Shown: positions 1-8,038, counted from the first letter of the stretch. The stretch: 29,701 bases of DNA from VMFP01 sp964630025 (GCA_964630025.1 CAZVRG010000010.1:1-29701), one strand, 5' to 3'. Notes: generated by a model not told the origin, from the letters alone. Program-made: numbers and translations.

Positions 1-1
1 G

Positions 2-127
2 AGTGGGGGAAGCAACAAGTCCAACACGAGGTTCTCCGGCGAATGGGGTACGGCGCCCATGCTGACGGAAACAGAGAGCGTTCTCGCGACGGTCTTCGGG
101 GCGCTTGATCGCCTCGGCATCTCGTAG
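2..127 (+). CDS. C-terminal tail of an unrecognised protein (partial at left edge)
   Basis: One forward frame is open from the window edge to a TAG at 125-127 and gives about 41 residues ending in ...GALDRLGIS. Its codons mostly end in G or C (AGC AAC AAG TCC AAC ACG, then GTC TTC GGG GCG), like confirmed genes nearby, whereas the other frames give less protein-like strings. The open stretch is short, no family is recognisable and the start lies outside the window. The call rests on codon character alone and could be wrong. Confidence 0.35.
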   Translation, partial: SGGSNKSNTRFSGEWGTAPMLTETESVLATVFGALDRLGIS

Positions 128-249
128 ATGCTCGTCGGCCGTCGGGGTTGCATCCGAGCTGGAAGAAGCGCGACGGCACGCTGATCGGTAATTTTACACG
201 CGCTTCCGTTCCTGGCGACATGGGCGTGTCTGCTACTTGCTGTCGGGCG

Positions 250-258
250 TGATACTCT
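250..258 (+). promoter_or_regulatory. Extended -10 promoter, near-leaderless start for the histidine kinase
   Basis: TG-A-TACTCT forms an extended -10 element. With the usual 6-base gap, transcription would start near 265, only about 4 bases before the ATG at 269. No -35 box and no Shine-Dalgarno are visible, which fits a nearly leaderless mRNA. Confidence 0.4.
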
Positions 259-268
259 AAAAACATCC

Positions 269-1822
269 ATGCCGGGCTCAAAAGAACAACCACAGAAACC
301 GGAACCTGAACAGGAATCTAACGAAGCGTTGTTCGGAAACGTCAATCAGGAATTATACAAGCGCAACGCGGAGCTCGCGGTGCGGAATAAGACGCTTGCG
401 CTGCTGCGGAAGCTGGATGGCATTTCCATGGCAACCATTGATCTGCGCGACATGGCGCAGCAGATTGCGCGTGCCATCGCGCTCGAACTTGGCTACGAAA
501 TCGTGTCGGTGAGCATTGTGGAGCGGTCCGCAGGTCAGCCCGACACAGCCGCGATGTTGCATCTGATTGCCGCGGCATCGTCTGTGCCGCAATTACAAAA
601 AGTGCTTGATCCGTATGCCGCGGATTCGCTCGAAGTTTCTTTGTCGGCGGATCTTGCCGGGCCGCGCGCGCTCCGTGAGAAGAAAATGCAGCTTGCGTCC
701 CGCATTACCGATGTGTATGTGGCTCCGCTTGTGACCGCAGTGCGGCGGACAACGGCAATTCCGGAACTCACAAGCTTCATTGTATACCCGCTCTTCATTG
801 ATAGCCGTCCGCTGGGAGCGGTGACCATCGGCGCTACGCGCGATCTGCACAATCTCACCACCTATGAACAAGAGTCTCTAGACGGAATTAGCGGGCTCGT
901 GTCTCTCGCGCTCTATAAAGCGATGATTTATCAAGACCTGGAGGACACCACGAAAAAACTGACGGTTGCCAACGAGCAGCTCGCGCAACTCGACAAGGCG
1001 AAGAGTGAGTTCTTGAGTATTGCCTCGCATCAGCTCTATACCCCGCTCACCGCGCTGAAAGGGTATCTCTCGATGGTGCAGGAAGGGGATTATGGGCCGG
1101 TGGCGTCGAAGCAACTGCCGGTGATGAATATTTTGCGGGAATCCAGCGATCGGCTGATTGATTTGATTCGGAACCTGCTCGACGTCTCCCGCATCGAAAG
1201 CGGGCGGCTGGAACTTTCCTTGGAGTCCATTGATCTTGCTGGCATGGCCCGTGATCTCGTGAAAGAACTGACGCCGAACGCGCAGCGACGGAAACTTACG
1301 CTGACCTTTGAAGAGTCGGCAGACGCATTGCCGCATGTCGTCGCGGACACGCAGCGGCTCCGTCAGGTGTTACTCAACACCGTTGATAATGCCATCAAGT
1401 ACACCGATACCGGACGAATACAGGTGCGCGTTGTGCAGGACGGTGCGACACTGGTCTTTTCCGTGCAGGATACGGGGAAAGGCATCGCGCCCGAGGAAAT
1501 GAACCGCTTGTTCACCAAATTCACGCGTGTCGGCGGATCAGACAGATATCACACGGAGGGCAGCGGTCTTGGATTGTATGTCGCGCGGCAGATTGTTCGC
1601 GAGCATCGTGGAGATATTTGGGTGGAGAGTCCGGGCATCGGCAAGGGGTCAACGTTCTTCGTGCGGCTTCCCGTTGAGGATTCTCCGGAATCATTAAAGG
1701 CGGGCACAAAACTTATTGTGGGTATTAAAGCCGCGGAAGTGGGTCAGCAGGCGAACGGAACACAACCAAAAACAGAGGAGCGGCCAGCGAAGCCTGCTCC
1801 AAGGAAACTCGAAGAGCAATAA
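269..1822 (+). CDS. Cytosolic GAF-domain sensor histidine kinase
   Basis: A 517-residue sensor kinase without any membrane segment, so it probably reads an intracellular signal. Order: charged N-terminus, GAF-like sensor about 50-215, short coiled coil about 215-245, HisKA dimerisation/phosphoacceptor domain about 245-310 with the H-box SHQLYTPL (His254), then HATPase_c about 350-475 with N-box (NTVDNAIKYTD), G1 box (QDTGKGI), F box (FTKFTR) and G2 box (GSGLGLYVAR). The tail after about 480 is Pro/Lys/Glu-rich and probably disordered. The usual Arg of SHELRTPL is Tyr here. No response regulator is encoded in the window, so it is an orphan kinase. ATG at 269 is used because the protein begins there with an uninterrupted frame; there is no Shine-Dalgarno, and a -10 element sits just upstream. 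Confidence 0.9.
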   Translation: MPGSKEQPQKPEPEQESNEALFGNVNQELYKRNAELAVRNKTLALLRKLDGISMATIDLRDMAQQIARAIALELGYEIVSVSIVERSAGQPDTAAMLHLIAAASSVPQLQKVLDPYAADSLEVSLSADLAGPRALREKKMQLASRITDVYVAPLVTAVRRTTAIPELTSFIVYPLFIDSRPLGAVTIGATRDLHNLTTYEQESLDGISGLVSLALYKAMIYQDLEDTTKKLTVANEQLAQLDKAKSEFLSIASHQLYTPLTALKGYLSMVQEGDYGPVASKQLPVMNILRESSDRLIDLIRNLLDVSRIESGRLELSLESIDLAGMARDLVKELTPNAQRRKLTLTFEESADALPHVVADTQRLRQVLLNTVDNAIKYTDTGRIQVRVVQDGATLVFSVQDTGKGIAPEEMNRLFTKFTRVGGSDRYHTEGSGLGLYVARQIVREHRGDIWVESPGIGKGSTFFVRLPVEDSPESLKAGTKLIVGIKAAEVGQQANGTQPKTEERPAKPAPRKLEEQ

Positions 1823-1854
1823 AAGAAAAACCACCGATCGTGTGATCGGTGGTT
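1821..1854 (-). terminator. Intrinsic terminator for the minus-strand gene 1966-3612
   Basis: A perfect 11-bp stem (AACCACCGATC / GATCGGTGGTT) with a GTGT loop at 1829-1854. Read on the minus strand it is followed by TTTTTCTTTT, a good U-tract. On the plus strand the following bases are not T-rich, so it mainly serves the minus strand but could slow readthrough from the kinase gene. Confidence 0.75.
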
Positions 1855-1965
1855 ACTGCAAAGAACGTTCGTCAACGCCTTGAGCTCGTTCGTCCCTCCT
1901 AAGATACGACGGTTATGACCGGTTTGCCATTGCGGAGTGCAACCAGAAACATCGTCTTATAAACG

Positions 1966-3612
1966 TCATCTTCCTTTCTTCTCGGCGCTTTCCCGCTCCT
2001 TATCAGAAACGCGAGAAGCTTTTTGTTCATCCCGGAACACGGATGGTGCGGTGGTGGGAAATACCAGTGTTGTGCCATCGTCCGTGAGATACGCATGCAG
2101 GGTATGCACACGCCCGAAGATTTTTCTCTGAACGTAGAGCCGGCGCGTTTGGAAATCAAAACATCCGTGTATCTCGACTTTCGAACCATCGCTCGTCCAA
2201 TGTCCGGATACCTTCCGAAGTGGATACAGTTCTCCTTCTTCGTGGAGGACGAACGTGTCCGTCGAGAGCGCCGTTCCGGGAAACAGTATCATGGACTTCA
2301 CCTCGAGCTTCCATGTTCCCGCGACGCTTCTGTCCTTTTCGGTTTTCTGAAGAGTGCTCGGAATCTTACAGCCGCTCCATGAGAATATTCCCAACTCTTT
2401 CCATTCACCGGCAAGCAGCGCGTCCTTCTCTTTGGAGAGTGCCGCAACGTACGTCCCTGATTTTGCGCGGAGCACGAACGTTGGGGACAGCATTCCTTTT
2501 AGTTGCGTGAGCGCAGCCGTGACGGGAATGTCGCTAGGACCGCCAGGACCCTCGAACCATTCCAGCGTTCCACGCGCTTCCTTTGGGTCGGAGCTTTTTT
2601 CGAGAATAAGGTATCCCTCCCAGCGGCTTTGATCATCTCCGCGGATCCTCCAGCGTCCAAGCGCGGTTTCCGGAATCGGAAGTGCGGTGGACAGTTTTTC
2701 TGTCTTCCCGTCGCGTTGCTTTCCGTCGTTCCCCGAGCGGATAGCATCCATGACCGTCCGATCCCGTTCCCGTTTCAGCGTTTCTTGCACTGCAACTCGT
2801 GCCATGTGGCCATCCAGAAAGACGAGCGTCGCAGTCATTACATCCTCGCCGCGTTTGCGCTTTTCAGACTTGGTGATACCAGCGGCCACTGAACGATCTA
2901 CGTCCGGCCAGTACCACTCCAGTGTGTCTGCTGCTTCTCCATCCTTTTTTGCATCCTTGAATAAGCCTTCGGCGAGGTTCGTGGGCGGCCCGAAAGTTTC
3001 TCGCAGCGTCTCGAGAAGGCGCGCGCGCGATTCTCCCTCCAGCCCCTTGAAGCGGATGACAAACATCACGAGTCGCGCCTCTGGCCGCAACGCTCTTAGA
3101 TGTTGCATACCAAACGGATCCCCCATGCCTTTCGCCGAGAGTCCATTGTTGTCCTCGAAGGCGAGGACAAGACGTTCAACACTCGGATACGGCGTGTTCG
3201 ATACGATCGTCATCATGCCTGTCGTGTCCGTCCCCCATGTAGCCTGGTTCCACTGCCCCACGAGCTTCCGAACTTCCTCGCGCGTCATGCCCAGATGCAC
3301 CCCATCCTTGAAGAATCCCTTCGGTGCTGGGGGTTTCGGTGGTGTCTCCGCCGCCTTTGGGGCTGGAGAGTTTTGAGGCGTTTCCGGCGGTTCGTTCCGG
3401 TTCTGTTGTGGGGAGTCTGTCCCGTCAACCTTGCTGCTGTTTGCGCCTTCTTGTCGCGGCTCTGGTTGGAGACCGCGCACGAGGAGGGCGATGGTCAGCG
3501 CGAACACCACCGGGAACACTAACGTGGGAAGCCACCAGAACTTTCGAAGGCCGTGCGCCTTCGACGTCTCAAATGCCTGCAGCGTCTCATCGAGTGCGGT
3601 ACGCGTTTCCAT
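1966..3612 (-). CDS. Membrane-anchored unknown protein with BamE/SmpA-like motif
   Basis: A 548-residue protein. The start at 3612 is chosen because GGAGGA lies 7 bases upstream; an in-frame Met further upstream has no such site. Residues 1-26 are cytoplasmic, about 27-45 form one transmembrane helix, and about 50-95 are a Pro/Glu/Asn-rich linker, so the rest is probably extracytoplasmic. The outer part begins with a segment VHLGMTREEVRKLVGQ that resembles the helix-turn of the SmpA/OmlA/BamE fold, followed by an alpha/beta region. The C-terminal half holds two beta-rich stretches starting GRWRIRGDDQ and GTWKLEVK, which may be lipocalin- or barrel-like repeats. I do not recognise the full-length family and assign no function. 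It is monocistronic, with its own promoter candidate and terminator. Confidence 0.8.
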   Translation of the reverse strand: METRTALDETLQAFETSKAHGLRKFWWLPTLVFPVVFALTIALLVRGLQPEPRQEGANSSKVDGTDSPQQNRNEPPETPQNSPAPKAAETPPKPPAPKGFFKDGVHLGMTREEVRKLVGQWNQATWGTDTTGMMTIVSNTPYPSVERLVLAFEDNNGLSAKGMGDPFGMQHLRALRPEARLVMFVIRFKGLEGESRARLLETLRETFGPPTNLAEGLFKDAKKDGEAADTLEWYWPDVDRSVAAGITKSEKRKRGEDVMTATLVFLDGHMARVAVQETLKRERDRTVMDAIRSGNDGKQRDGKTEKLSTALPIPETALGRWRIRGDDQSRWEGYLILEKSSDPKEARGTLEWFEGPGGPSDIPVTAALTQLKGMLSPTFVLRAKSGTYVAALSKEKDALLAGEWKELGIFSWSGCKIPSTLQKTEKDRSVAGTWKLEVKSMILFPGTALSTDTFVLHEEGELYPLRKVSGHWTSDGSKVEIHGCFDFQTRRLYVQRKIFGRVHTLHAYLTDDGTTLVFPTTAPSVFRDEQKASRVSDKERESAEKKGR

Positions 3613-3670
3613 TGCAATTCCTCCAGAGCGTTTCGGTAAGGAAAGTTTTCGAAAAAACCTACGTGCACTG

Positions 3671-3699
3671 ACCATGCCGCGAAAACCCGTGTGCGTCAA
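3671..3699 (-). promoter_or_regulatory. Promoter candidate for gene 1966-3612
   Basis: On the minus strand TTGACG is followed after 17 bases by CATGGT. The -35 is strong and the -10 weak (A2, T3 and T6 match). The predicted start near 3664 leaves a leader of about 50 bases that carries the GGAGGA site. Confidence 0.4.
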
Positions 3700-3764
3700 T
3701 GGCACACGTGTGGCCCGTGCGTCGTAGATGTTCCCACCGCCACGTCAAGATACATGCCCGACCA

Positions 3765-3793
3765 TTGACGGGTTTCGCTTGCCCTTCTACCGT
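3765..3793 (+). promoter_or_regulatory. Promoter candidate for the HAD gene
   Basis: TTGACG at 3765-3770, 17-base spacer, TACCGT at 3788-3793. The predicted start near 3800 gives a leader of about 52 bases with an AGGAG site before the ATG at 3852. The -10 resembles TACCAT seen before clpC and at 15173. Confidence 0.45.
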
Positions 3794-3851
3794 TCGAAGT
3801 CGGTCTTGCTCATTCACTCTTCAAGCATCTGTATATGAATAGGAGAACGCG

Positions 3852-4451
3852 ATGAACGCTTCCCCGCTCTGCGGAATTATTTTTGACTGGCATGGGGTTC
3901 TCGACGAGACGACGTACCGAGGCTTTAGCAACTTTATGGGGCTCATTACCGGACGTCCGCCTGACGAAATTCGCGCGGTGGTCTCTCCACAGGAGCGTCT
4001 CTATGTTGCAGGAAGGTTGTTATCGCCCGAAGCGTTTTGGGCGTTCCTGCAGCGAACGCTTCAGCTCAATAACGAGCAGCTCGCCCGCGCGCGTGATCAT
4101 TTACTCACAGTGAGACTGCACCAGCCGCTGTGGGAGAAGATTCCATCGCTTGCGCGTCGCTTTCGTCTCGGCATTCTTTCGGATTGTCCCGCAGACAAGC
4201 GTGCGATGATCCGCGCCATGATGGATCTATCCGCATTCGCCGCTGTCGCCTTTTCATGCGACTACGGATACGGAAAAGATACGGACGCCTTCTTCATGGA
4301 TCTCTGTACACGTCTTGGCTGCCAGCCTGCGGCATGCCTGTACGTGGATGACACGGGTGGGCACATTGCGACCGCAACGCGCCTCGGGTTTCGTACACAC
4401 CTGTTTCGATCTGCCGCGGATTTTGCACGGTGCCTTTCCGGTTTTCCGTAG
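3852..4451 (+). CDS. HAD-superfamily protein with Asp-to-His change in motif I
   Basis: A 199-residue soluble protein with the four HAD motifs in order: FDWHGVL (nucleophile Asp12), ILSDCP (Ser110), GYGKD (Lys142) and YVDDTGG (Asp166, Asp167). The cap between motifs I and II is all-helical, about residues 20-95, as in subfamily I enzymes (phosphoglycolate phosphatase or dehalogenase type). HAD phosphatases carry DxD in motif I, where the second Asp is the general acid; here it is His14. Either the acid/base chemistry is changed or the protein is not a standard phosphatase. The substrate cannot be predicted. AGGAG lies 7 bases before the ATG. Its neighbour downstream is an RmlA-like gene, but a terminator separates them. 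Confidence 0.85.
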   Translation: MNASPLCGIIFDWHGVLDETTYRGFSNFMGLITGRPPDEIRAVVSPQERLYVAGRLLSPEAFWAFLQRTLQLNNEQLARARDHLLTVRLHQPLWEKIPSLARRFRLGILSDCPADKRAMIRAMMDLSAFAAVAFSCDYGYGKDTDAFFMDLCTRLGCQPAACLYVDDTGGHIATATRLGFRTHLFRSAADFARCLSGFP

Positions 4452-4537
4452 GCGTCTGTGCTGCTCTTGTTGCGGACGCGATGCAGCATGGTATGACTGG
4501 CTGCTCTTGACTCGGGCAGAAGAATTGGACATTCTTG

Positions 4538-4575
4538 ACCCGTCTTTCCGTCGGTACGGGAAGGCGGGTACTTTT
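4538..4575 (+). terminator. Intrinsic terminator after the HAD gene
   Basis: A 14-bp stem at 4538-4569 (ACCCGTCTTTCCGT / ACGGGAAGGCGGGT, two G-U pairs) with a CGGT loop, followed by ACTTTTCTC. It lies between the HAD gene and the RmlA-like gene and should uncouple them. Confidence 0.6.
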
Positions 4576-4609
4576 CTCAACTTTGGTGCTCGAACGGAGG
4601 AGCTTCCAT

Positions 4610-5359
4610 ATGCCGCAGCCACCGCACGCACGGAGGATTCGGAAGGGTGTGATTCTCGCCGCGGGAAAGGGAGAGCGCCTCTCTCCGCTCACCCGCGTGA
4701 CGAACAAGGTCCTGTTGCCGGTGTACGATCGTCCAACGGTGAACTACCCACTGGACACGCTGCTGCGTGCCGGCATTGCCGACATTTGCTTTGTGGTCTC
4801 TCCGCAGCATGCCGGAAGCTTTCTTTCGTACCTCGGGTCTGGACGTGACTACCACGCACGATTTATGTACGAGATTCAGGAGGAACCGCTCGGCATTGCA
4901 CACGGTCTCTCACTGGCGGAGACGTTCGTGCAGCGTGAGCCGTTTGTACTCGTGCTCGGCGACAATATCTTCGAGGATGATCTTACGGACGAAATTCATG
5001 CGTTTTCCGGCAGCGGCGCGAAAATGTTTGTGAAAGAAGTGCCGGATCCCGAACGCTTCGGCGTGGTCGAGTTTGATGAGCACTGTCGGGTGCGTTCCAT
5101 CGAAGAGAAACCGAAAGCGCCGAAGAGCAGCTTCGTGCAGACGGGACTCTACTGCTATGACGACACGGTCTTCGACAAGATCCGCGCCATCCGTCCGTCT
5201 GCCCGCGGCGAGTTGGAAATCACCGATGTCTACGCGCGCTATCTCACCGAAGGAACCCTTACCGTCCACACGATTTCCGGTCGGTGGTTTGACACAGGAA
5301 CATTCGACGCCCTGCTGGAAGCCAGCATCTTCATGGCCGGGAAGGGTCAGAAGGCGTAG
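4610..5359 (+). CDS. Sugar-1-phosphate nucleotidyltransferase, RmlA-like (paralog 1)
   Basis: A 249-residue protein of the RmlA / glucose-1-phosphate thymidylyltransferase family, which joins an NTP to a sugar 1-phosphate to make an NDP-sugar for surface polysaccharides. The ATG at 4610 is preceded by GGAGGAG. Motifs: GVILAAGKGERLSPLT (nucleotide loop), NKVLLPVYDRP, LVLGDNIFEDD (metal-binding Asp) and the FGVVEFDEH and RSIEEKPKAPKS segments. Compared with its paralog at 8039-8797 it is collinear throughout and mostly identical after residue 90, but the N-terminal signature differs: GKGTR becomes GKGER and SKQLLP becomes NKVLLP. Since those residues line the nucleotide pocket in RmlA, its NTP or sugar preference may differ. 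It is about 40 residues shorter than enterobacterial RmlA at the C-terminus. Confidence 0.85.
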   Translation: MPQPPHARRIRKGVILAAGKGERLSPLTRVTNKVLLPVYDRPTVNYPLDTLLRAGIADICFVVSPQHAGSFLSYLGSGRDYHARFMYEIQEEPLGIAHGLSLAETFVQREPFVLVLGDNIFEDDLTDEIHAFSGSGAKMFVKEVPDPERFGVVEFDEHCRVRSIEEKPKAPKSSFVQTGLYCYDDTVFDKIRAIRPSARGELEITDVYARYLTEGTLTVHTISGRWFDTGTFDALLEASIFMAGKGQKA

Positions 5360-5369
5360 AAACACGCGC

Positions 5370-5399
5370 AAGGCCGCTCACCGGGAGTCGGCCTTTTTT
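5370..5399 (+). terminator. Intrinsic terminator after RmlA-like paralog 1
   Basis: Stem AAGGCCG (5370-5376) / CGGCCTT (5389-5395) followed by a run of T to 5399. The end of the convergent CYTH gene overlaps the T-run. Confidence 0.85.
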
Positions 5400-5931
5400 A
5401 ATACACGTTGGGGCGCGCATCCACCCCATAGTGATGAAACACGCTCTTTCCGCGGAACATATCCGCGGAGGTGTAGCCAAGTATGGTGAGTCCTTTTTCC
5501 ACTGCCTCGTGTGATGGGCCCTCAATTTCCAGGTACGCAGGGATGAGGGAGAACTCCTCCACGTCGAAGCGCAGTTCATTGAGAAGATACGTGGTGCGCT
5601 CTTTGGTGATCTCTCGCCGGAGCACGGCGCCCAACCGCTGAAGAAACGCCGCGGCTGCCTCCGCGTCCGTAACGCGGAGTGCAATCTCTTCGGCAGCGGT
5701 GTGCTCGCCAGTCGCGCGATGCTTCAACGACAGCTCCCACGTGACGCCGTCGCTTTCTGCGGGATCGAGACGGAGCCGTGCCCAGAGATCACCGGCATGG
5801 CTCTGATCAGGAAACGCATAGGATTGTGTTCGAATTGTCCGCTTCGGCATGATCTGCGCGCCAGCCTGCAGGAGCGTGTCGTGAATCCGCTGCGGGTCCA
5901 CCTCGAGAATGCGGACTTCGTACTCACGCAT
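5398..5931 (-). CDS. CYTH-domain (class IV adenylate cyclase / thiamine-triphosphatase-like) protein
   Basis: A 177-residue protein with the CYTH fold, a beta-tunnel that binds triphosphates or polyphosphate with metal ions. The hallmark N-terminal E-x-E-x-R pattern appears as YEVRIL near residues 4-9, followed by basic and acidic tunnel residues (LWARLRLD, WELSLKHR, TKERTTYLL, FDVEEFSLIPAYLEIEG). The final strands contain AYLEIEG, typical of bacterial CyaB-like members. Biochemically it could be an adenylate cyclase, a thiamine-triphosphatase or an inorganic triphosphatase; sequence alone does not decide. The start at 5931 is chosen because the EVRI motif follows directly; a longer form would begin 13 codons earlier. 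There is no Shine-Dalgarno. Confidence 0.8.
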   Translation of the reverse strand: MREYEVRILEVDPQRIHDTLLQAGAQIMPKRTIRTQSYAFPDQSHAGDLWARLRLDPAESDGVTWELSLKHRATGEHTAAEEIALRVTDAEAAAAFLQRLGAVLRREITKERTTYLLNELRFDVEEFSLIPAYLEIEGPSHEAVEKGLTILGYTSADMFRGKSVFHHYGVDARPNVY

Positions 5932-5940
5932 GTGGCCACG

Positions 5941-5949
5941 ATCATAGCA
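5941..5949 (-). promoter_or_regulatory. Extended -10 promoter, near-leaderless start for the CYTH gene
   Basis: On the minus strand TG-C-TATGAT forms an extended -10. Transcription would start near 5934, three bases before the ATG at 5931. It sits just after the terminator of the preceding minus-strand gene, so the CYTH gene needs its own promoter. Confidence 0.5.
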
Positions 5950-5960
5950 AGGGGAAACAG

Positions 5961-5989
5961 AAAAAGCCACTCGCGTCCGAGCGAGTGGC
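5961..5989 (-). terminator. Intrinsic terminator after the kinase-NTase-HD gene
   Basis: Stem GCCACTCGC / GCGAGTGGC at 5966-5989 with a 6-base loop. On the minus strand it is followed by TTTTTCTG. It begins 5 bases past the stop codon of the 622-residue protein. Confidence 0.85.
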
Positions 5990-5994
5990 GTGCG

Positions 5995-7863
5995 TTACGA
6001 TGACCCACAGAGGATAAGCTCCTCCAGCGGATCCGCGAGCGGAAGAAGCCATCGGAGAAGAGACACCGATCCCACATCCGCACGCCACATCTCTTTCGTG
6101 AGACGGGCAGCAAGGGAAAGCGGGTACCCACTCCGTGACAGCTCGGTGCGAACCGCTGTTGGGTCCATGGCGCCCTGGTAGGTCTCATCCCAGAGTCCAC
6201 GCTCCAGTCTGCCAACGATGTCGTGGTTCGCGATGAGAAACGAGATCAGACGCGTCTCTTCAAGGGGTACTGCAGGGAACGGATGACACTCCACCTTTCG
6301 CCAGAGTTTTGCTCCGGTGGCAGGGTGAGCGCCGGGCGTTCGTATGCCGCAAACTTTTCCCACGTCATGCCAGAGTGCGGCCAGACGCAGCGGACGACGG
6401 AACGCGGGAAGCGCATCCGTGTCAATCTGCAGAAGTGTATGCATCGCATGGAGATGCATGCTCCATCCTTGATGTGTCGGCTTCTGCGCGACTCCATTCT
6501 GGTATGCCAGTGCTGCTGCGAGGTACGGATCGCGTCCGCCAACGGGATTTCGTGACCGGGTCTGATTTGCGACCCAGGCGCGAAAACGCGCGTCCGGTGC
6601 GTACCACGGATCGGTTTCCGGCAGGGGAGCCGGAGAAGGCCAGGGAACAACGTGCGGCATGCACGGAAGACGTGCGCGCATCGCGAGAATCCGTTCCGCA
6701 CGTTCGCGTTCTGCGACCGTCAGCGTGTTCCATTGGCGACGTCCACCCCGTTCCAATGCGCGAATCTGTGCCATGGTCTCGGGAAATGTCCGCGTGATTG
6801 GCACGCGTTCATGTCCGATCATCGGCGCAGAGACGCCGGGGTAGTACATCGCGATCTTTGTTGCCTTGTCGCGCGCAAATCCGCGTTGGCCCTGCGGATG
6901 TGGCCGGAGAATGCCGTTCCGGAGATCCGTTTCCGCCTCCGGGTGTCCCCAATGGACGTCGACTCGGTTGTTGCGCCACCGGATACCCACACAGGTACAG
7001 ATAAGGCACATGCAGCCGATGCATTCCTCAACCGTACGGATGGTGCGTCCGCATTCCCGCACAGCCCAGGAGAACGCATCTTTGACGTGCCAGCGAATGT
7101 GCGGCGCGTGGACATCGAGTGTGTGCTGGATGGTTTTCGCTCGTTCCATGCCGCCAACTTTAATGTCCACGTCCCAACTTGGTGTAAGAGGCCCAAACAC
7201 ACCGTTGAAAAACGGTTTATAGACATGACTGCCGCCCACAACCCATGCATCCGGTGCAACATCGGCGAGGATCTGCAGGACTTCACGGTCCCACGGCATG
7301 TCTTGCAGACTCAAGCCAAGACAGGCACGTGCGTGTTCCTCCACATCATGTGGAGCGTGCGTCGCGTTGAGCACATGCACCGGAAATCCTAGCGCACGCG
7401 CGCACTGAACAGTTGCGGGAAGATACACAAGGCCACGCATTGCTTTCCAGAAAATCCGCAGCAACGGTGTCTTCTTTTCCCGGAGATCGCGGATGAACTG
7501 ACGCCCCAGCGTGACGGCAACGCCGGGGAACGGTGGGACATGAAGAAAGAGGAATTCCACCGACCACCCGTGCTTTCGCTGATAGCGCTTGAGCAGATGC
7601 GCGTGGCGCGGACAGAGGGGAAAGTTATCGAGAATAGCCGCGTGATGAGGATCCTGTGCGACATGATCCAAAAATGCCGCGTGAAGAGTGTCGGGATAGA
7701 GGCGCCCGAAATTGCGAAAGTTTCTTCGGACGTGCGGGGAAAGAAGGTGTCCAACGACTTCGGGGACGTGATACGCGTGGCATCCGAGCGCTCGCTGTAT
7801 CGTCGTCGCCAGTGTCGTTTTTCCAGCGCCGGGATAGCCAATACAGCAAATCACCCGTTTCAT
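5995..7863 (-). CDS. Three-domain fusion: adenylate-kinase-like P-loop, nucleotidyltransferase, HD hydrolase
   Basis: A 622-residue soluble protein. Residues 1-185 form a P-loop domain: Walker A GYPGAGKTT (9-17) and ILDNFP (77-82), which matches the DGFPR region of adenylate kinases and suggests an NMP-kinase-like fold. Residues about 195-345 look like a Pol-beta-type nucleotidyltransferase: VVGG (208-211), catalytic-type WDVDIKV (230-236) and a third carboxylate at VDVHW (301-305). A cysteine knot C-x2-C-x-C-x2-C-x-C (281-291) interrupts this domain and may bind metal. Residues about 465-600 are an HD domain: H470/H472/H475, HD at 499-500, NHD (546-548) and a late Asp596; its spacing resembles the HD part of CCA-adding enzymes. 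The combination suggests nucleic-acid end processing or tRNA repair, but that is inference. GGAG precedes the ATG. It lies downstream of the second RmlA-like gene on the same strand after a 175-base gap. Confidence 0.75.
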   Translation of the reverse strand: MKRVICCIGYPGAGKTTLATTIQRALGCHAYHVPEVVGHLLSPHVRRNFRNFGRLYPDTLHAAFLDHVAQDPHHAAILDNFPLCPRHAHLLKRYQRKHGWSVEFLFLHVPPFPGVAVTLGRQFIRDLREKKTPLLRIFWKAMRGLVYLPATVQCARALGFPVHVLNATHAPHDVEEHARACLGLSLQDMPWDREVLQILADVAPDAWVVGGSHVYKPFFNGVFGPLTPSWDVDIKVGGMERAKTIQHTLDVHAPHIRWHVKDAFSWAVRECGRTIRTVEECIGCMCLICTCVGIRWRNNRVDVHWGHPEAETDLRNGILRPHPQGQRGFARDKATKIAMYYPGVSAPMIGHERVPITRTFPETMAQIRALERGGRRQWNTLTVAERERAERILAMRARLPCMPHVVPWPSPAPLPETDPWYAPDARFRAWVANQTRSRNPVGGRDPYLAAALAYQNGVAQKPTHQGWSMHLHAMHTLLQIDTDALPAFRRPLRLAALWHDVGKVCGIRTPGAHPATGAKLWRKVECHPFPAVPLEETRLISFLIANHDIVGRLERGLWDETYQGAMDPTAVRTELSRSGYPLSLAARLTKEMWRADVGSVSLLRWLLPLADPLEELILCGSS

Positions 7864-8038
7864 GAGAAGGTCTCCGTTGTTGTCGAAGGTGCAGGCCGGA
7901 ACCGCTGATTAGTATTCGGTGGATACGGTCGTGCGTCAAGCGTCGTTCAAGACGCCTCGCAAGAGCGAGACGGGCGAGGGTATAAAAGAGGTTCTCGAAA
8001 GCTTCTCCTCCGGGAGGACGCTGCGATGTGCGTGTGTT

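Noticed and set aside
1866..1965. Possible small gene between the terminator and the stop of 1966-3612
   Set aside because: No frame with a start and ribosome site of useful length. It looks like an ordinary 3' untranslated stretch.
7925..8036. Terminator after RmlA paralog 2 (stem CGTCTCGC / GCGAGGCG)
   Set aside because: A hairpin with one G-U pair exists near 7950-7975, but the bases after it on the minus strand (TCTTGAACG) are not a proper U-tract. The two genes may be partly co-transcribed.
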